Source of the DNA: CBDAUN01 sp965200645
GTDB lineage: Bacteria > Pseudomonadota > Gammaproteobacteria > Arenicellales > JAJDZL01
Assembly: GCA_965200645.1 (NCBI GenBank)
Contig: CBDAUN010000003.1
Span: forward strand, 186,001 to 250,000
Direction: 5' to 3'
DNA length: 64,000 bases
Each line of letters opens with the position of its first letter. Positions within the stretch are counted from its first letter, which is position 1. This document shows positions 53,833 through 62,327 of this stretch, in pieces. A program made the position numbers and the translations under genes. Under the pieces are notes generated by a model that did no database searches, was not told where the DNA came from, and was given only the letters and a program-made list of their open reading frames with translations.

Positions 53833-55230
53833 ATGGAGTCATCTGCTGCAAGAAAAATAATCGCAAACTCTGAGACTACGGCCAAACTCTTGAATCAGTT
53901 TCCTGATCAAGTGACTGTTTCAGAAAGCGTACGTCACCAATTTGGCAAAGACGAATCTTTTCACCCATCGATTCCACCTGATGCAGTCTTTACTCCTCGG
54001 TCAACTGATGATGTAGTAAAAGCGGTTGAAACTTGTGCCGCACATGGTACTCCCATGATTCCATACGGAACCGGAACGGGACTGGAAGGGCATGTCGCTG
54101 CTTTACACGGTGGAATCTGCTTCAACATGGGTGAAATGAATGAAATCATACAAGTAAATTCGGATGATTTGGATGTTGTCGTACAACCCGGCGTGACACG
54201 CAAACAGTTGAATCGTCACATTAACGACTCTGGATTATTTTTTCCAATTGACCCGGGTGCCGATGCATCTTTAGGAGGAATGGCGTCAACCAGAGCCTCT
54301 GGTACAAATGCAGTCCGTTATGGCACCATGCGAGAAAACGTACTGGCTATGGAGGTTGTGCTTGCAGACGGACGAGTCATCAGAACCGCACGTCGAGCCA
54401 GAAAATCTGCAGCTGGATACGATCTGACTCGTTTGTTTGTCGGGTCCGAAGGCACTCTAGGTATAGTGACAGAACTCACATTAAGACTTTATGGCATTCC
54501 GGAAAAGATTTCTTCAGCCATTGTTGTTTTTCCAGAGTTAGAAAATGCGGTCAGAGCAGTCATCGATACGATTCAAATTGGTATCCCAATTGCCCGCATC
54601 GAACTTCAAGACGATAAGATGATGGAATGCATTAATCATTATTCAAAGACGGATTATCCCGAGCAGCATACTTTGTTTCTGGAATTTCATGGCACTGAAG
54701 CATCAGTGGAAGAACAAGTGGATACCGTCAAAATGATTTGCGAAGAGTATGGTGGTGGGAGTTTTCAGTGGACACGCCAGGTAGAAGATAGAAATAGATT
54801 GTGGCAGGCTAGACATGATGCGGCTTACGCTGCAAAATCAATGCGACCTAACGCACAAATTTGGGCTACTGATGTCTGTGTTCCAATATCAAGACTTGCA
54901 GAGTGCGTTGCAGAAACAAAGCAAGATATTGATGAATCAAATTTACTTGCACCTATTGTTGGACATGTCGGTGACGGTAACTTTCACTTAGTGCTACTGG
55001 TTGACCACACAGACCTGGACGAAGAAAGACGGGCACAGGCTTTACATGAAAAAATGGTTAGGCGAGCTCTGGAAATGGATGGAACTTGTACAGGTGAACA
55101 TGGAATTGGATACGGCAAAATGGACTTTTTAATTGCCGAGCATGGTGATGCTGTTAGCGTGATGAGGGAAATCAAAAAAGCGATTGACCCTGCCAACATT
55201 ATGAATCCAGGAAAGATCATTAGGGTTTAG
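53833..55230 (+). CDS. FAD-binding D-2-hydroxyacid dehydrogenase (GlcD/D-lactate type)
   Basis: 465 residues from the ATG behind AGAGG; a start 25 codons earlier lacks a good site and adds an odd tail. FAD_binding_4 fold: PYGTGTGLEGHVAALHGGICFNM near residue 77, DPGADASLGGMASTRASGTNAVRYGT near 140 and VGSEGTLGIVTELTLRL near 205. The C-terminal domain ends GTCTGEHGIGYGK...IDPANIMNPGKI. It oxidises D-lactate, glycolate or a related 2-hydroxyacid, passing electrons to cytochrome or quinone. Single gene between the PuuAB pair and a Fur-like gene. Confidence 0.9.
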   Translation: MESSAARKIIANSETTAKLLNQFPDQVTVSESVRHQFGKDESFHPSIPPDAVFTPRSTDDVVKAVETCAAHGTPMIPYGTGTGLEGHVAALHGGICFNMGEMNEIIQVNSDDLDVVVQPGVTRKQLNRHINDSGLFFPIDPGADASLGGMASTRASGTNAVRYGTMRENVLAMEVVLADGRVIRTARRARKSAAGYDLTRLFVGSEGTLGIVTELTLRLYGIPEKISSAIVVFPELENAVRAVIDTIQIGIPIARIELQDDKMMECINHYSKTDYPEQHTLFLEFHGTEASVEEQVDTVKMICEEYGGGSFQWTRQVEDRNRLWQARHDAAYAAKSMRPNAQIWATDVCVPISRLAECVAETKQDIDESNLLAPIVGHVGDGNFHLVLLVDHTDLDEERRAQALHEKMVRRALEMDGTCTGEHGIGYGKMDFLIAEHGDAVSVMREIKKAIDPANIMNPGKIIRV

Positions 55231-55317
55231 TGATGGAACACCAACAGAAATTGCTGAATAATCTAGTGTGCCGCCGGTTAGTTGAAGTTCCGACCACACT
55301 AAAAAGATGATGCAAAT

Positions 55318-55614
55318 TCAGTTATTGCTGTCGCTACTGGGAATTTGGGAAGGAATTATTTCGGATTCGTAAATAATCTCATCTGCTTCGCTCGGTAATT
55401 CCTTTAGCAACCCCTTTTCCACAAACAATCCTAATGTGTTATAGACGGTAGCTCGAGAGACTGGAGGCCATGGCCCGTTGACATTCCTGTAAATTTCCTC
55501 AGCGGACATATGAGTTGACTTAACGAGTATGACACGTGCAATTCTTAATCGCTGTGGTGTGGGCATTACGCCATGGTCTCGAAGATGTGCTTCTAAATCA
55601 GTATTTGTAATCAT
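55318..55614 (-). CDS. Short Fur-family DNA-binding protein
   Basis: 98 residues from the ATG (a TTG nine codons upstream is possible). The Fur-type winged helix is intact: MPTPQRLRIARVIL, MSAEEIYRNVN and PPVSRATVYNTLGLFVEKGLLKEL. The normal C-terminal dimerisation and metal-binding domain, about 50 residues with HHH and CxxC motifs, is absent; after the wing it ends in a short Ser/Asp/Asn tail. It may be a natural half-protein or the product of an old truncation. It could compete with a full Fur/Irr for operators. Confidence 0.75.
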   Translation of the reverse strand: MITNTDLEAHLRDHGVMPTPQRLRIARVILVKSTHMSAEEIYRNVNGPWPPVSRATVYNTLGLFVEKGLLKELPSEADEIIYESEIIPSQIPSSDSNN

Positions 55615-55894
55615 TTTTGTCGATACGCCCCAATGTCCCAATTATATAGGTATATTGCGTATTCGTCCAATTTTCGTACAGTCTAGGCTGATTCATTGAA
55701 GTGGTTCGTAACCCTGTAATAACTTAGGTGTTTGCTTTTTTTGTGCTTTGCGTTATGTTCGAATGTATATGAAATAACTGTAACAACCGAATTCGATAAT
55801 TTGACATGCAAATAGTTACAATTTCACAATTTGACTCGCAGTTGAACTTAAGAAGTTCAACATATTAACTCTAACGAATATTCAAATCAGAATA

Positions 55895-56404
55895 GTGTTA
55901 ACAGGACTCAAAGAACTTGTAGCAGTAATGACTTCGCTGAAGTCGTTTGGCTTAATTTTGTCGATTGGCGAATCGGTTTTGCAGTATCAATCAATTGTGG
56001 TGGATTGTATGGATTCGATGTCTCGATTAGTTGTGAACCTGCCTGCGAATACTCCAATCGCGGCTACCGAATCAGCACTGGAATCGGACATCAGAGTAGC
56101 AGTCCACCGACAGGAACCAGGATCGTTTCTGAGTGAAATAGGTCACCACGAACTGAATCTGGCAATAGTTGGCGAGGATTCATTAAATGATGACTTATTG
56201 CAGCAAATTCTTGGGATGTTAGTTGATACCGGATGCCTATTGATCATAAAGCAAGCAGAGCAGAAGAAGGTCAACTACACTTTGCCCAGTGACGGTGGAA
56301 AGCAACTGAATCTGGAATTTGCAACGGTTTTTGTGAAAGCAGATTCTCAACGGCCGCGTACTCGAAAGGGTGGCAGGCGATCTCGCAATCCTGCTGCTGT
56401 ATAG
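55895..56404 (+). CDS. Hypothetical protein
   Basis: 169 residues if the GTG start is used, or 158 from the ATG eleven codons later. The first half is hydrophobic and mixed, the middle is acidic (ESALESDIRVAV, GEDSLNDDLLQQILGML) and the end is strongly basic (RPRTRKGGRRSRNPAAV), so the tail may touch nucleic acid. I do not recognise a family. It lies downstream of a 280-bp AT-rich control region shared with the Fur-like gene, and 115 bp before alkB. Confidence 0.55.
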   Translation: MLTGLKELVAVMTSLKSFGLILSIGESVLQYQSIVVDCMDSMSRLVVNLPANTPIAATESALESDIRVAVHRQEPGSFLSEIGHHELNLAIVGEDSLNDDLLQQILGMLVDTGCLLIIKQAEQKKVNYTLPSDGGKQLNLEFATVFVKADSQRPRTRKGGRRSRNPAAV

Positions 56405-56519
56405 ACTGGTTCGGAGACCGTCAATTTAATCGCTCCAAGAAGCGAGTGGGATCAGTCAAATTTCTTACATCCAAGATAGAAGTCAAGCAATTGCGCTTGA
56501 GTCATTTGAGAGTATTACT

Positions 56520-57083
56520 TTGGCTGATGCAGAGTTATTCTGGAACCAATATTTTCTACAGCCGATAGAAGCAGATGAGGTCTTCAATTGTCTGAAGACT
56601 GAAACACACTGGAAGCAACCCGAGATTCGGATGTGGGGGAGATTGGTGAAGTCTCCTAGACTGTCAGCATGGTATGCAGACCCTGAGGCATTCTACACTT
56701 ACTCTGGGCTAACGAACACTCCGTTGCCTTGGACTGAAACACTGAGTGAATTGCGTGACCGTATTTCGGAAGCTTGCTCTATTTCTTTTAACAGTGTGCT
56801 ATTGAACCTGTACCGCAATGGACAAGATAGTATGGGATGGCATCAGGACAACGAACGAGAACTTGGCCATCAGCCGGCCATTGCATCAGTCAGTTTGGGT
56901 GGTGCCCGCCGATTTTTGATGAAGCATGTTGAAAAACCTCAAAGACGACTAGAACTGAACCTAACCCATGGTTCTGCACTGTTTATGGCTGGAGACTGCC
57001 AACATAAGTGGAAACACTCACTTCCTAAGACTGAAAGACAGGTTGACTCGAGAATCAATCTGACTTTTCGAAAGATTAAGTGA
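56520..57083 (+). CDS. alkB: AlkB-family DNA dioxygenase
   Basis: 187-residue Fe(II)/2-oxoglutarate dioxygenase of the ALKBH2/3-like group, starting at TTG. NSVLLNLYRNGQDSMGWHQDNE near residue 93 contains the HxD iron ligands, QHKWKHSLPKT near 160 the distal His, and RINLTFRKIK the 2-oxoglutarate arginines. It repairs 1-methyladenine and 3-methylcytosine by oxidative demethylation. Converges on gloB. Confidence 0.9.
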   Translation: MADAELFWNQYFLQPIEADEVFNCLKTETHWKQPEIRMWGRLVKSPRLSAWYADPEAFYTYSGLTNTPLPWTETLSELRDRISEACSISFNSVLLNLYRNGQDSMGWHQDNERELGHQPAIASVSLGGARRFLMKHVEKPQRRLELNLTHGSALFMAGDCQHKWKHSLPKTERQVDSRINLTFRKIK

Positions 57084-57110
57084 AGAAATTTGGATTATTT
57101 CGGTGCCGAC

Positions 57111-57899
57111 TTACCAGTCATTTCTGAGTTCGCGAAGTTTAAGAAAAACTGTTCTGCGGTCTGGATGATCCGGTAAGTTGGGAAAAGTTTTTCGAAGTTG
57201 AGCAATGACTGATGAGTTGCTCAGACGAAAGAATGTATTGACCTCGCGTTCCAGCGACAAAGTGGTGACTAGAGCATCATTAGCGTCCTGCTCTCGAATT
57301 TCTTCTAACAACTTGGCAGCAGCTGAATTGTCCGGTTCTCGGTCTAGCGTAAATTCAAGATTATTTGCAATGTAGTCGTGCCCGGGATAAATTTTGGTGT
57401 CACCGGGAAGCCGATCGAGTTGATTTGCGAAAGTTTCATACAACTCGTTGGGGTGTCCACCGTTGTGGCAGTTTCCGGCACCAGCATTAAAAAGTGTGTC
57501 ACCGCAAAACAGGGCAGGTGGGTGCGAGTGTGAAAGCAGGCACACATGGCTCATAGTATGTCCTGGCGTATCCAATACCTCCAATTCTACAGTACCGAAT
57601 TTAATGGAATCTCCGGCACCCACACCGCGATCTATCCCCCGAATCTTATCTTTAGCTTTCTCATGCGCAATCAACTTTGCTCCTGTTGCTGAAATCACTG
57701 CATCGTTTCCACCTGTGTGGTCACCATGCTCATGTGTGTTCAATACTGCAGTGATTTCCCACCCATTTTGTTTAGCCTTCGAAAGACATTTTTTGTGATC
57801 AAGTGGATCGATGGCTAAAGCTTCACCAGATTCCGCACAAGCAATCAGATAATTGAAGTTTCGATAGGCGTTGCCTGTCCATATTTGTTCAATAATCAC
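57111..57899 (-). CDS. gloB: Hydroxyacylglutathione hydrolase (glyoxalase II)
   Basis: 262-residue metallo-beta-lactamase hydrolase. THEHGDHTGG near residue 55 is the two-metal motif, HTMSHVCLL near 114 and the C-terminal YPGHDYIANNLEFTL near 168 are glyoxalase II marks. It turns S-lactoylglutathione into D-lactate and glutathione, detoxifying methylglyoxal; a D-lactate-type dehydrogenase is encoded 2 kb upstream. It is the last of three genes on this strand (metC, HugZ-like, gloB), spaced 3 to 18 bp. Confidence 0.92.
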   Translation of the reverse strand: MIIEQIWTGNAYRNFNYLIACAESGEALAIDPLDHKKCLSKAKQNGWEITAVLNTHEHGDHTGGNDAVISATGAKLIAHEKAKDKIRGIDRGVGAGDSIKFGTVELEVLDTPGHTMSHVCLLSHSHPPALFCGDTLFNAGAGNCHNGGHPNELYETFANQLDRLPGDTKIYPGHDYIANNLEFTLDREPDNSAAAKLLEEIREQDANDALVTTLSLEREVNTFFRLSNSSVIAQLRKTFPNLPDHPDRRTVFLKLRELRNDW

Positions 57900-57917
57900 T
57901 TCAATAACTCCGTATAA

Positions 57918-58433
57918 CTATTTGTTATTAAATTCAATATCCTTCGCAGGGTTGGTTATATGTTCAGCTGTTGACAGATTCTTTCCGCTCAATCGGTATG
58001 CCTGACCAAATCCCTTGACATACGTACCGCCTTGCGGTTCGAGCAAGTACAGGTGAAAGTCCGCAAGTTGCACTAATGTACCAACAATGGCACCGAACCG
58101 CTCTTTGTAGGGGGCAAGCCACTTATGCCATTCAGGGCTGTTACGCTCTAGTTTTTTTGCTACACAATCCAAGACTACCCGTTCACGAGCGAATAAATTA
58201 CTGCTAGATGACTCATCCTCAATGATCATCACTGAAACCATTGGATTGTTTTCAATGTTTTTAGTATGTTGAGCCAGCAAACTCAAATATACACACAACT
58301 CAGGACCATCTAGACGAACATAGGGTGCATAACTGGCACAAGGTGCACCTTTGGTAGAAACTGTAGCCAGTTGCAACGAAAGACGCTCGTTCACGAGTGC
58401 GTTGACTTCGTTATGAATGTTTTGCTCGGACAT
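57918..58433 (-). CDS. HugZ/HutZ-like pyridoxamine-5'-phosphate oxidase-fold protein
   Basis: 171 residues. The split-barrel fold resembles heme-utilisation proteins HugZ/HutZ: TVSTKGAPCASYAPYV near residue 24, SLLAQHTKNIENNP near 51, the FARERVVLDC motif near 82, and DFHLYLLEPQGGTYVKGFGQAYRL near 130. Such proteins bind or degrade heme or flavin. No heme transport genes are near, so the role is uncertain. It begins 3 bp after the metC stop, on the ATG. Confidence 0.82.
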   Translation of the reverse strand: MSEQNIHNEVNALVNERLSLQLATVSTKGAPCASYAPYVRLDGPELCVYLSLLAQHTKNIENNPMVSVMIIEDESSSSNLFARERVVLDCVAKKLERNSPEWHKWLAPYKERFGAIVGTLVQLADFHLYLLEPQGGTYVKGFGQAYRLSGKNLSTAEHITNPAKDIEFNNK

Positions 58434-58436
58434 CAA

Positions 58437-59627
58437 CTATCTTTTGAATTTTCGCATTGCATCAAAACCACTTTGAAGGTCGGCAATTAAGTCGTCAGGG
58501 TCTTCTAAGCCGACATGTATGCGCATTGATACGCCACTGTTCTCCCACTTGGTTGCAGTTCTCGTTGCTGCCGGGTTGGTTGGAATCAAGAGGCTCTCAA
58601 ATCCGCCCCAACTGAATCCTTTGCCAAACAATTTTAAGGAATTTACGAACTTTATTGCAGCAGTCTCTGATTCTTCATTGAGAATGAACCCAAATAGCCC
58701 GCAGGCGCCACCAAAATCACGACTCCAAATTTCGTAACCTGGGTCGCCAGGTAAAGCAGGGTGCATGATCTGTTTTACTTCCGGATGTTCCTTTAACCAA
58801 TTGGCAATCTTTAGACCAGACACATGATGATGACGTAGCCGAGTAGGCAATGTGCGTAATCCTCTTAATCCCAAAAATATGGTATCTGGACCAGCGCATT
58901 CGCCTAGCGAATGTACGCAGGATTTAACCAAAGGATAGCATTGTTCATTTGCTGAAATAATTCCCAGCATCGCATCTGCATGACCGGTGATGTACTTGGT
59001 TGCAGCGTGAACAGATACATCAACACCAAGTTCAAATGGTTTGAAATATACAGGGGTTCCCCAAGTGTTATCGATGATCGTAACAATCTGTCGCTGCTTG
59101 GCTTTTTCGGCAATCGCAGGAACGTCTTGAATTTCAAAAGTGTTTGATCCCGGCGACTCCAGAAAAATAACAGTCGTATTGGGTTGAATCACTTCTGCTA
59201 TTCGCCCACCGATGAGTGGGTCGTAGTAGGTTGTCGAAACACCAAACTTCTTCAGCATTGAATCACAAAAATTTCTGGTAGGCTGATACACACTATCAGG
59301 AACCAAAATGTGATCGCCAGTTTTCAAAAATGCAAGCAGTGAGCAGGTAATTGCCGCCAAACCAGAAGTGGTATTGATTGCTGCATAGGCACCTTCCATG
59401 TCCGCGATTGCTTCTTCCAGTGCAAAACTGGCGGGAGTTCCTCGTCTGCCATACGTTACTAAGCCTGAAGTGTTCTTGGAAGATGCCACCTCTCTGAGAT
59501 GTTCGATTGACTCATAGAGCACTGTTGAGCCGTGATAAACAGGCAAGTTTACAAAACCTGAACTAGTTTTCGTATCGCGACCGAGATGGGCAGCTTTAGT
59601 GGAATCCTTGTAATTCGAAGTTTTCAT
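58437..59627 (-). CDS. metC: Cystathionine beta-lyase
   Basis: 396-residue Cys/Met-metabolism PLP enzyme. The PLP lysine is in HAATKYITGHADAM near residue 213, NTTSGLAAI near 84 lies in the PLP-phosphate region, IIDNTWGTPVYF near 190 is the cofactor-stacking region, and the tail SWGGFESLLIP carries the substrate arginine neighbourhood. It cleaves cystathionine to homocysteine, pyruvate and ammonia. First gene of a tight three-gene run with the HugZ-like and gloB genes. Confidence 0.92.
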   Translation of the reverse strand: MKTSNYKDSTKAAHLGRDTKTSSGFVNLPVYHGSTVLYESIEHLREVASSKNTSGLVTYGRRGTPASFALEEAIADMEGAYAAINTTSGLAAITCSLLAFLKTGDHILVPDSVYQPTRNFCDSMLKKFGVSTTYYDPLIGGRIAEVIQPNTTVIFLESPGSNTFEIQDVPAIAEKAKQRQIVTIIDNTWGTPVYFKPFELGVDVSVHAATKYITGHADAMLGIISANEQCYPLVKSCVHSLGECAGPDTIFLGLRGLRTLPTRLRHHHVSGLKIANWLKEHPEVKQIMHPALPGDPGYEIWSRDFGGACGLFGFILNEESETAAIKFVNSLKLFGKGFSWGGFESLLIPTNPAATRTATKWENSGVSMRIHVGLEDPDDLIADLQSGFDAMRKFKR

Positions 59628-59746
59628 CAGGAAAAGAGATGCGCCTCAGATAGTCTTATTTTGTCGGCATTGGATTGTCTAAAAGTGTGATATCAATTTT
59701 AAGTTGACTGAAATTAAATCAAAAACAAAATGTTCTACTAATTCCT

Positions 59747-60343
59747 TTAGATGTAATTCGCTGTCACTTTCTGCACTTTTTCTAAATAGTGCTCCAAGTC
59801 TGGAGTTTTTGTTCCTGGCACCTTACCACCGTCATCATATCGGCGAACTCGCAATATGCTGTCAAGTTGCGGGTGACTTGAAAATCTCTGCAACTCTTCA
59901 CCCTTCATGGGACCGCCCTGAAGGGCAAGTGTCCGAAGGGATGCTCTGCTTAAAGTAGTCAGGTATTGAGGTTCCACGGCACAAAGATAGCGTTTTGCAT
60001 CTACATGCCATCGTACCGGTTCAGTCACTTCCGGCGGAAACCAATGGCGAAGTATCTGTTCGCCAGCTGCTTCATGTAAGTTATCTACACCAACTTCAAT
60101 GTAGTCATCGTCAAAGCCACCGGTATAGTGACCAATATCATGTAATAGAGCGGCAACTATTAAGCTGTCGCTTTCACCAGCATTTTCTGCCAAATAGGCA
60201 GTTTGCAACATATGCTGGGTCATGCTGACCGGTTCTCCAAGATAAGACTCGTGGCCTCTTTTGCCAAGAAGTTCTCGAACTATCTCTGTAATACCATACT
60301 GGCATTTTGATTTTTGATGCTTGGTTGGATTCAATTCGTGCAT
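59747..60343 (-). CDS. phnZ: PhnZ-family HD-domain mixed-valent diiron oxygenase
   Basis: 198 residues from the ATG. All residues I associate with PhnZ are present at matching spacing: Tyr35 and Glu38 (substrate), His45, His69-Asp70, His91, His114 and Asp171 (metals), and Lys118 (phosphonate site); numbers count one residue before the ATG, so subtract one from the annotated start. Conserved CAVEPQYLTTLS and LALQGGPM segments also match. Known relatives cleave the C-P bond of hydroxyphosphonates after hydroxylation by a PhyH partner (PhnY, TmpA). No partner or phosphonate transporter is adjacent, although two PhyH enzymes lie elsewhere in the window. Inositol oxygenase-like alternatives are less fitting. 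Confidence 0.8.
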   Translation of the reverse strand: MHELNPTKHQKSKCQYGITEIVRELLGKRGHESYLGEPVSMTQHMLQTAYLAENAGESDSLIVAALLHDIGHYTGGFDDDYIEVGVDNLHEAAGEQILRHWFPPEVTEPVRWHVDAKRYLCAVEPQYLTTLSRASLRTLALQGGPMKGEELQRFSSHPQLDSILRVRRYDDGGKVPGTKTPDLEHYLEKVQKVTANYI

Positions 60344-60458
60344 CACACGGTGTAGGAGTAATTGGCTAATTATAATGTTTACAGAAAAGCATATTTCGTA
60401 GTGTACAGCACTGTTTTTCTTCAGGTTTCAATTCACAGAAAGGCGAAACGAAAGTCCC

Positions 60459-61718
60459 ATGACAAGTACCAATTTAGCAATTGCTGCGGCGAACAGCGTC
60501 AATCAGGACCGATTGTGGAACAGACACATGGAGATGGCAAAAATCGGTGGTCTTGAAAACGGTGGTGTGGATAGGCAGGCTTTTACTGAATCGGATTGTC
60601 GTGCAAGACAACGTTTGGTTTCTTGGGCAAAGCAACGTAACTATCAAATTAGTATAGATGATATTGGGAATATCTTTATCAGACGCTTAGGTGTAAATTC
60701 TGATCTTTCTGCAGTATTGACAGGAAGTCATATGGATACCCAGCCTCAAGGTGGAAAGTTTGATGGAATCTACGGTGTTTTGGCGGGTTTTGAAGCTCTG
60801 CAGGCTATGGATGAAGCCAACATTGCAACAAACCGTTCGGTTGAACTTGTAGCATGGTCGAACGAAGAAGGTGCTCGGTTCGAGCCAGGGACGATGGGGT
60901 CGTTAGCGTATACGGGTGTTATAGATAAAGAAGCGATTTTGGGTGTGCTAGATAGTGAAGGAATTTCGCTTGCTCAGGCTCTTGAAGCGACTTTGGCAGC
61001 GACACCAGATTTACAGGTAAGAGAGTTTAATTCGCCGGTTGCGGCCTTTATTGAAGCACATATAGAACAGGGGCCGATCTTGGAAAATAACGCAGTCGCC
61101 GTAGGAGTTGTAACCGGAATTCAGGGTGTTCGCTGGATGAATGTTACAGTCCATGGTGTTAGCGGGCATGCAGGCACAGTGCCACTGAACACTCGCATAG
61201 ACGCAGTGCAAGGCGCAGTTGCAGCAATTCAGGCACTAAACGAGTTAATGCGGGATCCCACCGACACAGTTCGATTTACAGTTGGTAGAGTGAACGTGAC
61301 ACCTAATTCACCGAACACTATTCCAGCAAAAGTCGAGTTTTCAATTGATTTTCGGCATCCGGATAAAGAAGTTCTTAAGAGTCGAGGGGACCAAATTGAA
61401 AGACTGTGTCAGGAAGCCGCACAACCTTGCACAGTTGAAATAGAAGAATCCCTCAGTGTCGAGTCAGTTGAATTTGATGTAGATTTGATGAACACACTAG
61501 CCGATGCTGCGAAGTCTTTGAATATTGAGTCAATGCACTTAAGTTCAGGTGCGTTTCACGATGCTCTCAATATGTCAAGAATGTGCCCCACCGCAATGCT
61601 TTTTGTGCCCTGTAAAAACGGGGTTAGCCATAGTCCCTTGGAGAGTGCCACTCCGAAGGACCTTGCAGATGGTGCTAGAGTACTAACCTGTTCGCTGGTC
61701 GATATAGCAAACAGTTAA
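60459..61718 (+). CDS. M20 Zn-dependent amidohydrolase (allantoate/carbamoylase type), copy 2
   Basis: 419-residue HyuC-type amidase. GSHMDTQPQGGKFDGIYG near residue 88, WSNEEGARFEPGTMGS near 130 and EAHIEQGPILENN near 196 are metal-binding segments. The beginning MAKIGGLENGGVDRQAF parallels the MAKIGATEKGGV of the copy at 48 kb, showing shared ancestry. It hydrolyses a ureido- or carbamoyl-nitrogen compound. It converges with the second DUF1989 gene 10 bp away, a context seen for urea/allantoate-type nitrogen metabolism. Confidence 0.88.
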   Translation: MTSTNLAIAAANSVNQDRLWNRHMEMAKIGGLENGGVDRQAFTESDCRARQRLVSWAKQRNYQISIDDIGNIFIRRLGVNSDLSAVLTGSHMDTQPQGGKFDGIYGVLAGFEALQAMDEANIATNRSVELVAWSNEEGARFEPGTMGSLAYTGVIDKEAILGVLDSEGISLAQALEATLAATPDLQVREFNSPVAAFIEAHIEQGPILENNAVAVGVVTGIQGVRWMNVTVHGVSGHAGTVPLNTRIDAVQGAVAAIQALNELMRDPTDTVRFTVGRVNVTPNSPNTIPAKVEFSIDFRHPDKEVLKSRGDQIERLCQEAAQPCTVEIEESLSVESVEFDVDLMNTLADAAKSLNIESMHLSSGAFHDALNMSRMCPTAMLFVPCKNGVSHSPLESATPKDLADGARVLTCSLVDIANS

Positions 61719-61728
61719 GATTCAGACT

Positions 61729-62316
61729 TTAGTAGACTTCAAAATGAGCTTCTACGGGATCGTGGTCTACACCATTGATCGGCAAAAGATCCTGGGGACA
61801 CGCTGAAAACGCAGCTACACAGTCAATTTCTGCCCTAAACACAACATAGTCACCAGGTTTGGTGACTGGTGCTTCCCAAGCTAACTTGCCACTGTCGGTC
61901 CACGGAATGTTCATGAAAAGATTGATCGGGCTTGGTATGTCAGAAACGTCATAACCTAGATCCTTCATGGCATTGACTAAGTTATCGGCACAGTTGTTGT
62001 GATAATCCTTACAGCCAAGTTTCTGGTAGCGATAGTGGTCACAAGCCGCCATTAACAAGTCGTGCACCCCGGGAGATGTGTCCTCGACCAATTCCACAAT
62101 GTCATTGCGTTGATTGGTGACAAGTTTCTGTCCAGGGATGAACTTCATATGCACCAGTTGTGCACGGGTGTGTTCATTGGACTGGTATTCGTTCAAGTTA
62201 TGTGCATTGAAAAACCAAGTGTCCACGACTTGAGCGCCATGGGTGTTGATGACTTTGACGTGTTGGTGCTTCTTTAGATGTGTCGCGTTTCCGAGTCGGG
62301 CGGGAATGGTTTCCAT
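61729..62316 (-). CDS. DUF1989 (urea carboxylase-associated) protein, copy 2
   Basis: 195 residues with the same family layout as the copy at 7.6 kb: INTHGAQVVDTWFFNA near residue 23, DLLMAACDHYRYQKLGC near 85, NLFMNIPWTDSGKLAWEAPV near 126 and KPGDYVVFRAEIDCVAAFSACPQDLLP near the end. GAGGA precedes the ATG. The role is unknown. It ends 10 bp from the M20 amidohydrolase gene and begins 11 bp after the ankyrin gene on the same strand. Confidence 0.85.
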   Translation of the reverse strand: METIPARLGNATHLKKHQHVKVINTHGAQVVDTWFFNAHNLNEYQSNEHTRAQLVHMKFIPGQKLVTNQRNDIVELVEDTSPGVHDLLMAACDHYRYQKLGCKDYHNNCADNLVNAMKDLGYDVSDIPSPINLFMNIPWTDSGKLAWEAPVTKPGDYVVFRAEIDCVAAFSACPQDLLPINGVDHDPVEAHFEVY

Positions 62317-62327
62317 TTGGTCCTCAA

